Source: SAR116 cluster bacterium AG-337-N21 (GTDB taxonomy: Bacteria > Pseudomonadota > Alphaproteobacteria > Puniceispirillales > Marisalimonadaceae). From it: DNA of 64,000 nt. The DNA is taken from positions 41,455-105,454 of the forward strand of contig QBZZ01000005.1 in assembly GCA_003282145.1 (NCBI GenBank), read 5' to 3'. The notes beneath the pieces were generated by a model, which was not told where the DNA came from, ran no database searches, and saw only the letters and a program-made list of their open reading frames with translations. Each line of letters begins with the position of its first letter. The first letter of the stretch is position 1. Positions 42,303 through 52,158 of the stretch are shown one piece after another. A program made the position numbers and the translations under genes.

Positions 42303-43841
42303 ATGAACAAATACTATAAATCTAAATTTTTATGTAATATTTTAATTTTTTGTTCAGCTTCAATTGCAACTTTTTCAATCCCCCCTTTCTCCTTTTTCTT
42401 TCTTATCTTTGTCTTGGGTTTTGGGATTTATCTAATTACTTTAAGCTCTTCATTAAAGCAAACTTTTATTGCAGGGTGGTTTTTGGGGTTTGGTTGGTTT
42501 GCATTCGGTCTATATTGGATTGGTTCAGCCTTTATGGTAGCCGATACTTATCACAAAGTGCTGATGCCTTTAGCTGTTGTTATTTTACCGAGTGTATTAG
42601 CAATTTTTTGGGGAATTGCATGTGTTTTTGCTAAATTACTAACAAAAAAAAATCAATCTTCTTTATTTTTAATAATAGTTTTTTTAACCTTATTTGAATA
42701 TTTAAGAGCAAAGTTGTTTACAGGTTTTCCATGGTTAATGCCTTCAATAATCTTGTCATCAAATGATTATTTAATTCAAATATTTGCATTAGTAGGAAGC
42801 TTTACGGCTAATTTATTTGTCTTTAGTTTTTCAATTTTACCTTTTGTTTTAATTTTTAATTTTAGACGTAAATACATTATTTTTAGTTTGTTATCGATCC
42901 CTATTACAATATTACTTTTTTCAAGCTTTGTTCGTCTCTACAATAAAGATGTTGAGATTTTAGATGATAACTTAATTACACTTGTGCAACCCAACATAGA
43001 ACAAAAAGATAAATGGAATCTTGAAAAACGAAACTTTAATTTAAATAAACTAACACAACTGTCTCTTCAAAATGTTAATGAAAACATAGGCGTTAATAGA
43101 ATAATTATTTGGCCTGAAACAAGTTTTGAAGGTACAATACCAAACGAAATGGAATTGTTATCTGTTGTTAGCAAACGAATATTAACAGATCAAAAAGCAA
43201 TTTTAGTAGTTGGGTTATTAAGAGTTGAGAAAAACAAATTGTTCAACTCGCTTGTCTTTTTAAACTCAAAAGGAAATATAATACATCAATATGATAAAAT
43301 ACACTTAGTTCCTTTTGGTGAGTACATACCACTTAGAAATAAATTTACCACAATTGCAAATTTTTTAAGTTTGAAAGACTTCTCCAGTGGAAATATAAAA
43401 CCAAATTTTACTCTAAAAGGACTTGGAAACATATTAAATCTTATATGCTATGAAATCTTATTTACTGAAGAGGTTATTTCCAGATTATCTAAAAACACAA
43501 ATTTATTAATTAATATTACCAATGACGCTTGGTTTGGAAAAACAATAGGGCCTTACCAACATTTAGCACTAGCTAAAATTAAGGCTGTTGAATTAGGAAT
43601 TCCATTAGCTAGAGTTGCAAATACAGGTATATCAGCCTTAATTTCACCTTATGGAGAAGAAATTACTAAAATACCTCTTTACGAGAGTGGTGTTAGAACC
43701 GCTAAATTATCATTGCCTTTAAAAAACACTATTTACAGAAAGTACGGTGAGATTATTTTTATTGTTTCAATTTCATTTTTAATATTTATAAATAAGTTGT
43801 ATAATTATAAATTTAGAAGAGATTTAAACTATGAGAAATAA
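42303..43841 (+). CDS. lnt: Apolipoprotein N-acyltransferase
   Basis: Multi-TM plus nitrilase domain: [52 protein letters not shown]. Confidence 0.96.
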   Translation: MNKYYKSKFLCNILIFCSASIATFSIPPFSFFFLIFVLGFGIYLITLSSSLKQTFIAGWFLGFGWFAFGLYWIGSAFMVADTYHKVLMPLAVVILPSVLAIFWGIACVFAKLLTKKNQSSLFLIIVFLTLFEYLRAKLFTGFPWLMPSIILSSNDYLIQIFALVGSFTANLFVFSFSILPFVLIFNFRRKYIIFSLLSIPITILLFSSFVRLYNKDVEILDDNLITLVQPNIEQKDKWNLEKRNFNLNKLTQLSLQNVNENIGVNRIIIWPETSFEGTIPNEMELLSVVSKRILTDQKAILVVGLLRVEKNKLFNSLVFLNSKGNIIHQYDKIHLVPFGEYIPLRNKFTTIANFLSLKDFSSGNIKPNFTLKGLGNILNLICYEILFTEEVISRLSKNTNLLINITNDAWFGKTIGPYQHLALAKIKAVELGIPLARVANTGISALISPYGEEITKIPLYESGVRTAKLSLPLKNTIYRKYGEIIFIVSISFLIFINKLYNYKFRRDLNYEK

Positions 43842-45015
43842 TTATCTATTTACATCAGAGTCAGTATCTGAGGGTCACCCAGATAAGATTTGTGACAGAA
43901 TTTCTGATACTGTTGTTGATTTAATGTTAAAAAAATACCCTGAAGCAAGAGTTGCTTGTGAGACAATGGTTTCTACCAACAGGACAATTGTTGCTGGAGA
44001 ATATAGATTGCCAGATGGTATTTATATAGAAAATCAAGAAATTGAAGATCATGTTAGAAAAGCGGTTAGAGATATTGGATATGAACAAGATGGATACCAC
44101 TGGGAAAAAATGCATTTTGAATGTCATCTACATGCGCAATCTTCAGATATTGCTGTTGGAGTAGATCAATCAGGTAATAAGGATGAGGGTGCTGGTGACC
44201 AGGGATTGATGTTTGGATATGCATGTAATGAAACAGACGCTCTGATGCCCGCTCCTATATTTTATTCTCATAAAATATTGAAAGAAATGTCTAAAATTAG
44301 ACATATGGATAAAAATAGTATTTTACTTCCTGATAGTAAATCTCAAATAACTTTAGAATATAAAGACGGTATTCCTATGAAGACTAGTTCCATAGTTGTT
44401 TCTACTCAGCATGTTAAAGACTGTTCCCAACAAGATATTAAAAATATTATAAGGGATGTTGTGAAAAAAGTATTACCAGAAGGTTGGATGTGTCCAGAAG
44501 AAGAGTTTTATGTTAATCCAACGGGTATTTTTGAAATTGGTGGGCCAGACGGTGACGCAGGTTTAACTGGAAGAAAAATTATTGTAGATACCTATGGTGG
44601 TGCTTCACCTCATGGAGGAGGAGCTTTCTCAGGTAAAGACCCAACAAAAGTTGATAGATCAGCGGCGTATTTAACAAGATATTTAGCTAAAAACGTTGTT
44701 GCCTCTGGCTTGGCGTCAAGATGTACTATACAGATTGCATATGCAATAGGAGTATCTAAACCTCTTTCATTATATGTTAACACTGACGGTACTGGAGATA
44801 TTGACGATAACAGGATTGAAAAAATTTTAACTAACTTGATTGACATGTCTCCAAGAGGTGTAAGAGAACATTTGAAACTAAATAAACCTATATATGTACC
44901 TACATCTGCTTATGGACATTTTGGCAGGGATCCAAATGAAAGTGTTGAAGGTTCATTTACTTGGGAAAAAACTGATCTTGTTGACCTTATTCTTGATGAA
45001 CTAAACAAAAATTGA
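43831..45015 (+). CDS. metK: S-adenosylmethionine synthetase
   Basis: [56 protein letters not shown]. Confidence 0.98.
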   Translation: MRNNYLFTSESVSEGHPDKICDRISDTVVDLMLKKYPEARVACETMVSTNRTIVAGEYRLPDGIYIENQEIEDHVRKAVRDIGYEQDGYHWEKMHFECHLHAQSSDIAVGVDQSGNKDEGAGDQGLMFGYACNETDALMPAPIFYSHKILKEMSKIRHMDKNSILLPDSKSQITLEYKDGIPMKTSSIVVSTQHVKDCSQQDIKNIIRDVVKKVLPEGWMCPEEEFYVNPTGIFEIGGPDGDAGLTGRKIIVDTYGGASPHGGGAFSGKDPTKVDRSAAYLTRYLAKNVVASGLASRCTIQIAYAIGVSKPLSLYVNTDGTGDIDDNRIEKILTNLIDMSPRGVREHLKLNKPIYVPTSAYGHFGRDPNESVEGSFTWEKTDLVDLILDELNKN

Positions 45016-45689
45016 GTTTGCACCTATCCAAAGAGTTTCCAAGGTTTTATGGAAGAAGAATAGGGCGAAAACTATCTAAATCAGGTATTTTGGCTCTGAA
45101 AGCAGGGTCGAAATATATTTTACAATATGATAGATTTTCTGAAGATTTATTGAATTTTAACAAAAAAATAGTTCTTGAAATTGGTTTTGGTGACGGCAAA
45201 AATTTAATAAATTCAGCAAAACAAAACCCTGAAATTCTTTACTTAGGTGCTGATCCGTTTTTAAACACAACTGTAAAATGTATAAAACAAATATTAGAAA
45301 ATAATATAAATAACATTAAAATTTGGCCAGATGACATTAGAAAGATTTTAGATCTTTTTCCATCAAAAAGTATTTCAGAAGTAAAGTTATTGTTTCCAGA
45401 TCCCTGGCCTAAATTAAAACATCAAAAACGAAGATTAATACAGATTAATTTCATCAATAGTATTTATAAAATTTTAAAAACAAATGGAACAATTACGGTT
45501 GCAACAGACCACAAAATTTTAAAAAGTTGGATTTTAGAAAAGTTCCAAGCAAAAAAAAAATTTGAATGGCAAATAGAGATCTCAAAAGATTGGCAGAACA
45601 GACCTAAAGATTGTTTTCTAACAAAGTATGAAGAAAAAGCACTTAATGAAAAAAGAATAACAAGTTGGTTTGTCTTTAAAAAAAAATAA
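45012..45689 (+). CDS. trmB: tRNA (guanine-N7)-methyltransferase (TTG start)
   Basis: [35 protein letters not shown]. Confidence 0.94.
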   Translation: MSLHLSKEFPRFYGRRIGRKLSKSGILALKAGSKYILQYDRFSEDLLNFNKKIVLEIGFGDGKNLINSAKQNPEILYLGADPFLNTTVKCIKQILENNINNIKIWPDDIRKILDLFPSKSISEVKLLFPDPWPKLKHQKRRLIQINFINSIYKILKTNGTITVATDHKILKSWILEKFQAKKKFEWQIEISKDWQNRPKDCFLTKYEEKALNEKRITSWFVFKKK

Positions 45690-45759
45690 AATATCTATGA
45701 ATTTTTACAATCATAGTCAAAGTTATTGATTTATTTTGAAATTAAAATTATAAGATTGT

Positions 45760-45786
45760 GTGAGTTTTTTGGCTCACTTTTTTTTT
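45760..45786 (+). terminator. Rho-independent terminator between trmB and rimP
   Basis: GTGAG-TTTTTTGG-CTCAC followed by T9; ends about 20 nt before the rimP start. Confidence 0.7.
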
Positions 45787-45806
45787 AATTTCAGGAATTA
45801 GATTAA

Positions 45807-46289
45807 TTGCTTGATGAACATATTAGAGATTTATTATATTTAAGATTAAAAAAACTTGGTTATCACATTATACGTGTTAAAACTACCAAAGTAGGTCCAA
45901 AAAAAACGTTGCAGATAATGGCTGAGCGTACTAAGGATAGAAAAATGAACCTTGAAGACTGTACTTTTCTTAGTAAAGAAATATCATCATTTTTAGAAAT
46001 TGATGATCCAATTAGTTCATCATATATATTAGAAGTATCGTCAGGCGGTCTATCTAGGCCATTGACAGTAATTGAAGATTACAAATTGTTTGCACAGAAT
46101 AAAGCCAAAATTGTTTTAAAAGAAAAATTTAATGGTAAGAAAACATACAAAGGGTTTTTACAGGGAATTGACGAAAACGGATACATTTTGTTAGAGACTG
46201 AAGACTACGAAATGAAAGTTGACTTTTTAGAAATTGAAAAGGCAAACATTGATCCTGATTGGTCTATAAAAAATAATCAAATTCTATAA
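45807..46289 (+). CDS. rimP: Ribosome maturation factor RimP (TTG start)
   Basis: Position before nusA; LEDCTFLSKEISSFLEIDDPISSSYILEVSSGGLSRPL. Confidence 0.92.
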   Translation: MLDEHIRDLLYLRLKKLGYHIIRVKTTKVGPKKTLQIMAERTKDRKMNLEDCTFLSKEISSFLEIDDPISSSYILEVSSGGLSRPLTVIEDYKLFAQNKAKIVLKEKFNGKKTYKGFLQGIDENGYILLETEDYEMKVDFLEIEKANIDPDWSIKNNQIL

Positions 46290-46312
46290 TTTTACTGATA
46301 TAAGGAAATACA

Positions 46313-47833
46313 ATGGAAGTAAAATCCATACCTAGATTAGAACTAATACAAGTTGCTGAGGCTGTTTCAAGAGAGAAATCAATTGACAAGGAGGAAGTTA
46401 TTCTTGCCATGGAAGAAGCTATACAAAAAGCAGCACGGTCAAAATATGGTCTTGAAAGAGATATTCGAGCAAATATAGACAGAAAAAATGGATCAATTGA
46501 TATTTCTCAGTTTACTGAAATAGTTGAAATTATTGAAAACGAATTGACTCAAATGACACTTCAGGAATCTGAAAGAAAAAATCTTAATCTCACTATAGGA
46601 GAGTTTTATAAGCAACCTCTTCCACCTATTGATTTTGGACGAATTGCTGCTCAAACAGCTAAACAAGTTATATCTCAAAAAGTTAGAGAAGCTGAGCGTC
46701 AAAGACAATATCATGAATACAAAGATCGTGTTGGTGAGATTGTTGTTGGTACAATTAAGAGAGTTGAAAATCACTCAATTACAATTGATCTTGGAAGAGC
46801 TGAGGCAATAATTAAAAAAGATCAAATGATACCTAGAGAGCAACTCAAACCTGGAGAAAGATTAAGATGTTTTATAATCCAAGTAACTCAAGAAATAAAA
46901 GGTCCACAAATTTTCTTATCAAGAGCATGTAACGAGTTTTTATCAGCTCTTTTTACCCAAGAAGTACCTGAAATTTATGATGGAATTATTGAAGTCAAAG
47001 GTGTTGCGAGGGAACCTGGAAGCAGAGCTAAAATTTCAGCATTCTCAAATGATCCTAGTATTGATCCTGTTGGTGCGTGTGTTGGAATGAGGGGATCCAG
47101 GGTCCAAGCAGTCGTAAACGAACTTCAAGGTGAAAAAATTGAAATTATTCCATGGTCAGACGACCCTGTATCATTTGTTATTAATGCTTTAGCACCTGCT
47201 GTGCCTTCAAAAGTTGTTATGGATGAAGATGCAGGTAGAATGGAAGTAGTTGTCCCTGATGATCAGCTATCTTTAGCAATAGGTAGAAGAGGTCAAAATG
47301 TAAGATTAGCCTCTCAATTAACTAATTGGTTTGTTGACATATTAACTGAAGCAGAAGAAACAGAAAAAAGACAAGAAGAATTTAGTGAAAGAAGTAAAAT
47401 TTTTATTGAAGCTTTGGATATTGATGATGTCATAGCCCATTTAATGGTAAGTGAAGGTTTTGTATCAGTATCTGATATAGCAGATGCGTCAATAGAAGAA
47501 TTAGTTGCTATCGAAGGTTTTGATGATGAAATTGCTGCTGAATTAAGCGAAAGAGCTAAGAACTTTGTTACAATTGAAAATGAACGTATTGAAAGTTCAC
47601 TTAGAAAACATAAAATAAAAGATGATTTATATAATTTTGAAGATCTTAGTAAGTTAAGCCTTCTAAAACTAGTGGAAAATAATATAAAAACTTTGGACGA
47701 TCTTGCTGAGTTAGATAGTGAGGAATTATTTAATATATTAGGTGCAAGTGTTTTTCTAAATGAGGATGATGCAGGCTCTGTGATTATGAAGGCAAGACAG
47801 CATTGGTTCTCTGAAGAAAATATAGAAAACTAA
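46313..47833 (+). CDS. nusA: Transcription termination/antitermination factor NusA
   Basis: VAEAVSREKSIDKEEVILAMEEAIQKAARSKYG, DPVGACVGMRGSRVQAVVNELQGEKIEIIPW, LSLAIGRRGQNVRLASQLT. Confidence 0.98.
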   Translation: MEVKSIPRLELIQVAEAVSREKSIDKEEVILAMEEAIQKAARSKYGLERDIRANIDRKNGSIDISQFTEIVEIIENELTQMTLQESERKNLNLTIGEFYKQPLPPIDFGRIAAQTAKQVISQKVREAERQRQYHEYKDRVGEIVVGTIKRVENHSITIDLGRAEAIIKKDQMIPREQLKPGERLRCFIIQVTQEIKGPQIFLSRACNEFLSALFTQEVPEIYDGIIEVKGVAREPGSRAKISAFSNDPSIDPVGACVGMRGSRVQAVVNELQGEKIEIIPWSDDPVSFVINALAPAVPSKVVMDEDAGRMEVVVPDDQLSLAIGRRGQNVRLASQLTNWFVDILTEAEETEKRQEEFSERSKIFIEALDIDDVIAHLMVSEGFVSVSDIADASIEELVAIEGFDDEIAAELSERAKNFVTIENERIESSLRKHKIKDDLYNFEDLSKLSLLKLVENNIKTLDDLAELDSEELFNILGASVFLNEDDAGSVIMKARQHWFSEENIEN

Positions 47834-47857
47834 GTTATAATTTAAGGAATTGCAGTC

Positions 47858-50434
47858 ATGGAAGAAAATACAAAGGGTGAAAGAAAAAAGTTAAGTCTTT
47901 CCTCAGGTGGAAAATTAACATTAAAAAATTCTGTTTCGTCATCTAAGTCTTCCAATAGCATTACCACAAATTCTAGAACTGGAAGAGGTACGGTACAGGT
48001 TGAAGTTAAAAGAACAAAAAGACCATCAAATAGGCTTAACATCAATGATAAAATTATTGAAAGAAATAATCCTGAAAACATTTCTGGACTAAGTGCTAAA
48101 GAAATCCAATCAAGAAGTAAAATGTTACGGGAGGGTCTAGCAAAGACAGCAGCTGAAGCTGAAATAATCGCTGCCGAAAAGGTTGAAAAGGCGAAATTAG
48201 AGGAAGCACGTATAGCCGCTAATGCATTAGAAGCTTTGGAAGCTGCATCGTCCTTAGCGCCAAAGGATAAGATGCTTGCTAGAAGAAAATCAGAAACTGA
48301 AGAGATACTTGAAATAAAAAAAATTGAAGAAGAACAAAGACAAGTTCAGATTGACGCAAAAAAGTCTGAAGAAGCTGCTCTTCTAGCTGAAAGGGACAGG
48401 CAAAAATTAGCTGATACTGAATTACTGCCAAATAATAAATTATGGACAGGAAACAAAGTTCAAGATAAGGAAATATTCAGGGAAAATGTAAAAAAAACAT
48501 CATTTAACAGAGGATTTCAAGAAAAAAGACAAGGTAAAATGACGATTGCTCGAGCTTTAGATTCAGATAATGTAAGAGTTAGATCTTTAGCGTCAATCAA
48601 AAGAAGACGTGAAAAGGTAAGGATGCAAGCAGATCAAACACCTGCTGTAAAACAGTTTAGAGAAGTTACAATACCTGACACAATCACTGTCTCAGAATTA
48701 GCTAACAGAATGACTGAAAAAACAGCTGATGTTGTAAGAGAGTTAATGAAAAATGGTATTATGGCAACAGCCACTGAAGTTATAGATTCAGAAACAGCAG
48801 AGCTTATTACAACAGAATTTGGTCATAAACCAAAAAGAATTTCAGAATCTGATGTAGAATTAGATCTAATAATTGAAGAAAGTAATCCCAAAAATCTTTC
48901 TTTGAGACCACCTATTGTAACAATAATGGGACATGTGGATCACGGTAAAACTTCTTTATTGGACGCTTTAAGAGAAAGCAAGGTTGCAGATGGTGAAGCT
49001 GGAGGAATAACCCAACACATAGGCGCTTACCAAATTACCACAAAATCTAGGACTCAAATTTCATTTATAGATACTCCTGGTCATGAAGCATTTACTGAAA
49101 TGAGAGCAAGGGGAGCTAATGTTACAGACATCGTTATTTTAGTTGTTGCAGCCGATGACGGTATTAAACCTCAAACTATTGAAGCAATTAAACATGCTAA
49201 AGCTGCTTTTTGTCCTATCATAGTTGCTGTGAATAAATGTGATAAGCCTGAGGCAAACCCACAAAAAGTAAGGACTGAATTACTCCAACATGAACTTATA
49301 CCTGAACAAATGGGTGGAGATATTCAATGTATTGATGTTTCTGCAAAAAATAAAACAGGACTTGATAATCTGCTTGAAGCGATTGAATTACAATCAGACT
49401 TAATGGAGCTAAAGAGTGACGCTACAATAAATGCTAATGGTGTTGTGATTGAATCTAAGGTTGAGCGAGGAAAAGGTTCTGTAATAACCTTGCTAATTAA
49501 ATCTGGTACTTTAAAAGTCGGAGACATTATAGTTGTTGGAAGTGAATCAGGTAAAGTGAGAGCCTTACTCAATGATGTGGGAAAAAGAATAACCAACGCA
49601 GGCCCTTCTATGCCAGTTGAAGTTTTAGGTTTGTCAGGTACTCCTGGTGCCGGTGATTTAGCCCATGTGGTAGAATCAGAATCAAGAGCTAGAGAAATAG
49701 CTGAATATAGATCCAGAAAATCTAAACAAAAAGAGGCGACTTTATCAGCAAGAGGTTCTGTTGAACAAATGTTAGCTAATATACAAGCTGGTGAATCAAC
49801 TGAACTACCAGTTATTATAAAAACTGACGTTCATGGATCCCTTGAAGCTATAAAAGTTGCTTTGGATAAATTAGGTAACTCACTGGTTAAAATAAGAGTT
49901 TTATCTGGAGCAGTAGGAGCTATTAGTGAATCTGATATAACGCTAGCTTCTGCTTCTTCAGCACTTGTGTTTGCCTTTAATGTAAGAGCTATTCCACAAG
50001 CAAGGGAACTGTCCAGAAGAGATAATATAGAGATAAGATATCATTCTATCATTTACGAATTGATTGAAGATGCGAAATTAGCTCTTACAGGTATGCTTGA
50101 CCCTGATTTGCAAGAAACATTTATTGGTTATGCTGAAATTAGAAAGATATTCTCTGTATCTAAAATTGGCAAAATTGCTGGTTGTTTTGTTAATGAAGGA
50201 ATTGTAAAGAAAGGGTGTAGTTTTAGACTATTAAGGGATAACACGGTGGTTCATCAAGGTATGCTCAAAACGTTAAGAAGATTCAAAGACGAAGTTAAAG
50301 AAGTTCGCGAAGGAACAGAATGTGGAATGGGCTTCGAAAATTATAATGATATTCAAGAAGGTGACGTAATGGAATGTTTTGAAGTTAAAGAGGTAGCTCG
50401 AAGTTTGGAGTCAGTCGGTAAAAAAGTTGGATAG
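47858..50434 (+). CDS. infB: Translation initiation factor IF-2
   Basis: PPIVTIMGHVDHGKTSLLDALRESKV, FIDTPGHEAF, NKCDKP. Confidence 0.98.
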   Translation: MEENTKGERKKLSLSSGGKLTLKNSVSSSKSSNSITTNSRTGRGTVQVEVKRTKRPSNRLNINDKIIERNNPENISGLSAKEIQSRSKMLREGLAKTAAEAEIIAAEKVEKAKLEEARIAANALEALEAASSLAPKDKMLARRKSETEEILEIKKIEEEQRQVQIDAKKSEEAALLAERDRQKLADTELLPNNKLWTGNKVQDKEIFRENVKKTSFNRGFQEKRQGKMTIARALDSDNVRVRSLASIKRRREKVRMQADQTPAVKQFREVTIPDTITVSELANRMTEKTADVVRELMKNGIMATATEVIDSETAELITTEFGHKPKRISESDVELDLIIEESNPKNLSLRPPIVTIMGHVDHGKTSLLDALRESKVADGEAGGITQHIGAYQITTKSRTQISFIDTPGHEAFTEMRARGANVTDIVILVVAADDGIKPQTIEAIKHAKAAFCPIIVAVNKCDKPEANPQKVRTELLQHELIPEQMGGDIQCIDVSAKNKTGLDNLLEAIELQSDLMELKSDATINANGVVIESKVERGKGSVITLLIKSGTLKVGDIIVVGSESGKVRALLNDVGKRITNAGPSMPVEVLGLSGTPGAGDLAHVVESESRAREIAEYRSRKSKQKEATLSARGSVEQMLANIQAGESTELPVIIKTDVHGSLEAIKVALDKLGNSLVKIRVLSGAVGAISESDITLASASSALVFAFNVRAIPQARELSRRDNIEIRYHSIIYELIEDAKLALTGMLDPDLQETFIGYAEIRKIFSVSKIGKIAGCFVNEGIVKKGCSFRLLRDNTVVHQGMLKTLRRFKDEVKEVREGTECGMGFENYNDIQEGDVMECFEVKEVARSLESVGKKVG

Positions 50435-50442
50435 TTGTTATA

Positions 50443-50841
50443 ATGGTTAATAATTTTGACTATAATATAAATACTAAATCTAAAAACAATTCTACTAAAT
50501 CACAAAGACAACTTAGAGTAGGGGAAGAGCTTAGACATTTAATATCAAACGTATTACTTCGTGAATCTTTTTATGATCAGATTATTGAGAATAATACTAT
50601 TACTATTACAGAAGTTAGTGTAAGTCCTGATTTGAAAAATGCTAAAGTTTATATAATGCCTTTGGGTGGTGAAAATAAGCTTGAAGTATTAGATAGTCTA
50701 AATAAATCAAATGGACGCATAAAAAAATTAATTTCAAGTAATATTAATTTAAGGCAAATTCCGAAACTACAATTTAAAATAGATGAAACTTTTGAATATG
50801 CTAGAAATATAGAAAATATTTTGCAAAAGATCAAAAAATAA
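50443..50841 (+). CDS. rbfA: Ribosome-binding factor A
   Basis: RQLRVGEELRHLISNVLLRE, ITEVSVSPDLKNAKVYIMPLGG; downstream of infB. Confidence 0.94.
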   Translation: MVNNFDYNINTKSKNNSTKSQRQLRVGEELRHLISNVLLRESFYDQIIENNTITITEVSVSPDLKNAKVYIMPLGGENKLEVLDSLNKSNGRIKKLISSNINLRQIPKLQFKIDETFEYARNIENILQKIKK

Positions 50842-50870
50842 AAATTCTATTTTAATAAATAAGGTAGGTA

Positions 50871-51800
50871 ATTATTAATAATATTAGTGGTTGGATAGTA
50901 GTTGACAAGCAACTCGGAGTTACATCTCGTCAAGTTGTTACCCAAATTTCAAAAATATTAAATATTAAAAAAGTTGGACATGCTGGCACCCTTGATCCTA
51001 TGGCAACGGGTGTGTTGCCTATAGCAGTAGGAGAAGCAACAAAATGCATATCATTTATTCAGGATAAAATTAAAAAATATTCTTTTACTGTTAAATGGGG
51101 TGAAACAACAAATACAGACGATTTAGAGGGAACAGTTTTAGAAAAATCAAATGTAAGACCTACTAAAAAGCAAGTGTTTGATATATTAAATTCATTTACG
51201 GGTAAAGTGTTTCAAGAGCCTCCTTCTTTTTCAGCAATTAAAATTGAGGGTAAACGTTCTTATAAACTAGCTAGAAACAACATAATTGTTAAACATCAAC
51301 CCAGAGAAGTAGAGATACATAAGTTAAGTTTAAAAAAAATTGAAAGTTTAGATTTTGCTGAATTTGAAGTTTTATGTGGTAAAGGAACATATGTAAGGTC
51401 ATTAGCTAAAGATATTGCTGAAAAACTGAATACAAAAGGACATGTTACAGCTCTTAGAAGACATTCTGTAGGGAATTTCAGTGAAAAAGATACGATTTTT
51501 ATAGATTTTTTTAAAGAAATAATACATAGTCCAACGATTTTAAAAAAAATGTTACCAATTGAAGCTGTGCTAGACGACATCCCGGCATTAGCTCTGAACG
51601 AAATAGAGGCGAGGAAGTTAAAGCTAGGACAACAAATTCAATTTAATTCTTTAGAATTTAAAAATAAATTTATTAATAACCATCCAAATTTTCAAGAATT
51701 TGAAAAAGTCTGTGCTATTAGAAACAATAGTCTTATAGCTCTTGTTAAAATTGAGACTGACTTAGTTAAACCAAAACGCATAATTAATACATATAACTAG
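50871..51800 (+). CDS. truB: tRNA pseudouridine(55) synthase TruB; apparent ATT start
   Basis: In-frame upstream of the track ORF (51000): NISGWIVVDKQLGVTSRQVVTQISKILNIKKVGHAGTLDPMATGVLPIAVGEATK; in-frame stop TAG at 50865-50867; AAGGTAGG just upstream. Confidence 0.9.
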   Translation: MINNISGWIVVDKQLGVTSRQVVTQISKILNIKKVGHAGTLDPMATGVLPIAVGEATKCISFIQDKIKKYSFTVKWGETTNTDDLEGTVLEKSNVRPTKKQVFDILNSFTGKVFQEPPSFSAIKIEGKRSYKLARNNIIVKHQPREVEIHKLSLKKIESLDFAEFEVLCGKGTYVRSLAKDIAEKLNTKGHVTALRRHSVGNFSEKDTIFIDFFKEIIHSPTILKKMLPIEAVLDDIPALALNEIEARKLKLGQQIQFNSLEFKNKFINNHPNFQEFEKVCAIRNNSLIALVKIETDLVKPKRIINTYN

Positions 51801-51812
51801 AAGGGGAATACG

Positions 51813-52082
51813 GTGTCGATAGAAAAGAACAAAACAATCGAATTAATTAAAGACTATGGAAATAGCAAAACAGACTCTGGTTCAGCTGATGTTCAAGTTG
51901 CTATTTTGACTGAAAGAATTAAAAATCTAACCGAACATCTCAAGTTTCATAAAAAGGATTTTGGATCACGTCGTGGATTATTAAGTATGGTTGGCCAAAG
52001 AAGAAATTTATTAAAATATATCAAAAATAAAAACGAAGATCGTTATTTAGACCTTATTAAAAAATTAGGTTTAAGAAGATAA
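51813..52082 (+). CDS. rpsO: 30S ribosomal protein S15 (GTG start)
   Basis: [50 protein letters not shown]. Confidence 0.98.
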   Translation: MSIEKNKTIELIKDYGNSKTDSGSADVQVAILTERIKNLTEHLKFHKKDFGSRRGLLSMVGQRRNLLKYIKNKNEDRYLDLIKKLGLRR

Positions 52083-52158
52083 TGTTATAAAATACACTGT
52101 TGCATTTTTAAGAATGTATAAATTGAAAGAGTTTAAGAAGTAGGTAGAGGTTATTGTT

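Noticed and set aside
42350-42634. 94-aa ORF inside lnt in another frame
   Set aside because: Overlaps conserved Lnt transmembrane coding sequence; cysteine/phenylalanine-rich out-of-frame product.
51000-51800. TruB starting at ATG 51000 as given in the ORF track
   Set aside because: It would remove the catalytic aspartate region (GHAGTLDP), which is present in frame just upstream.
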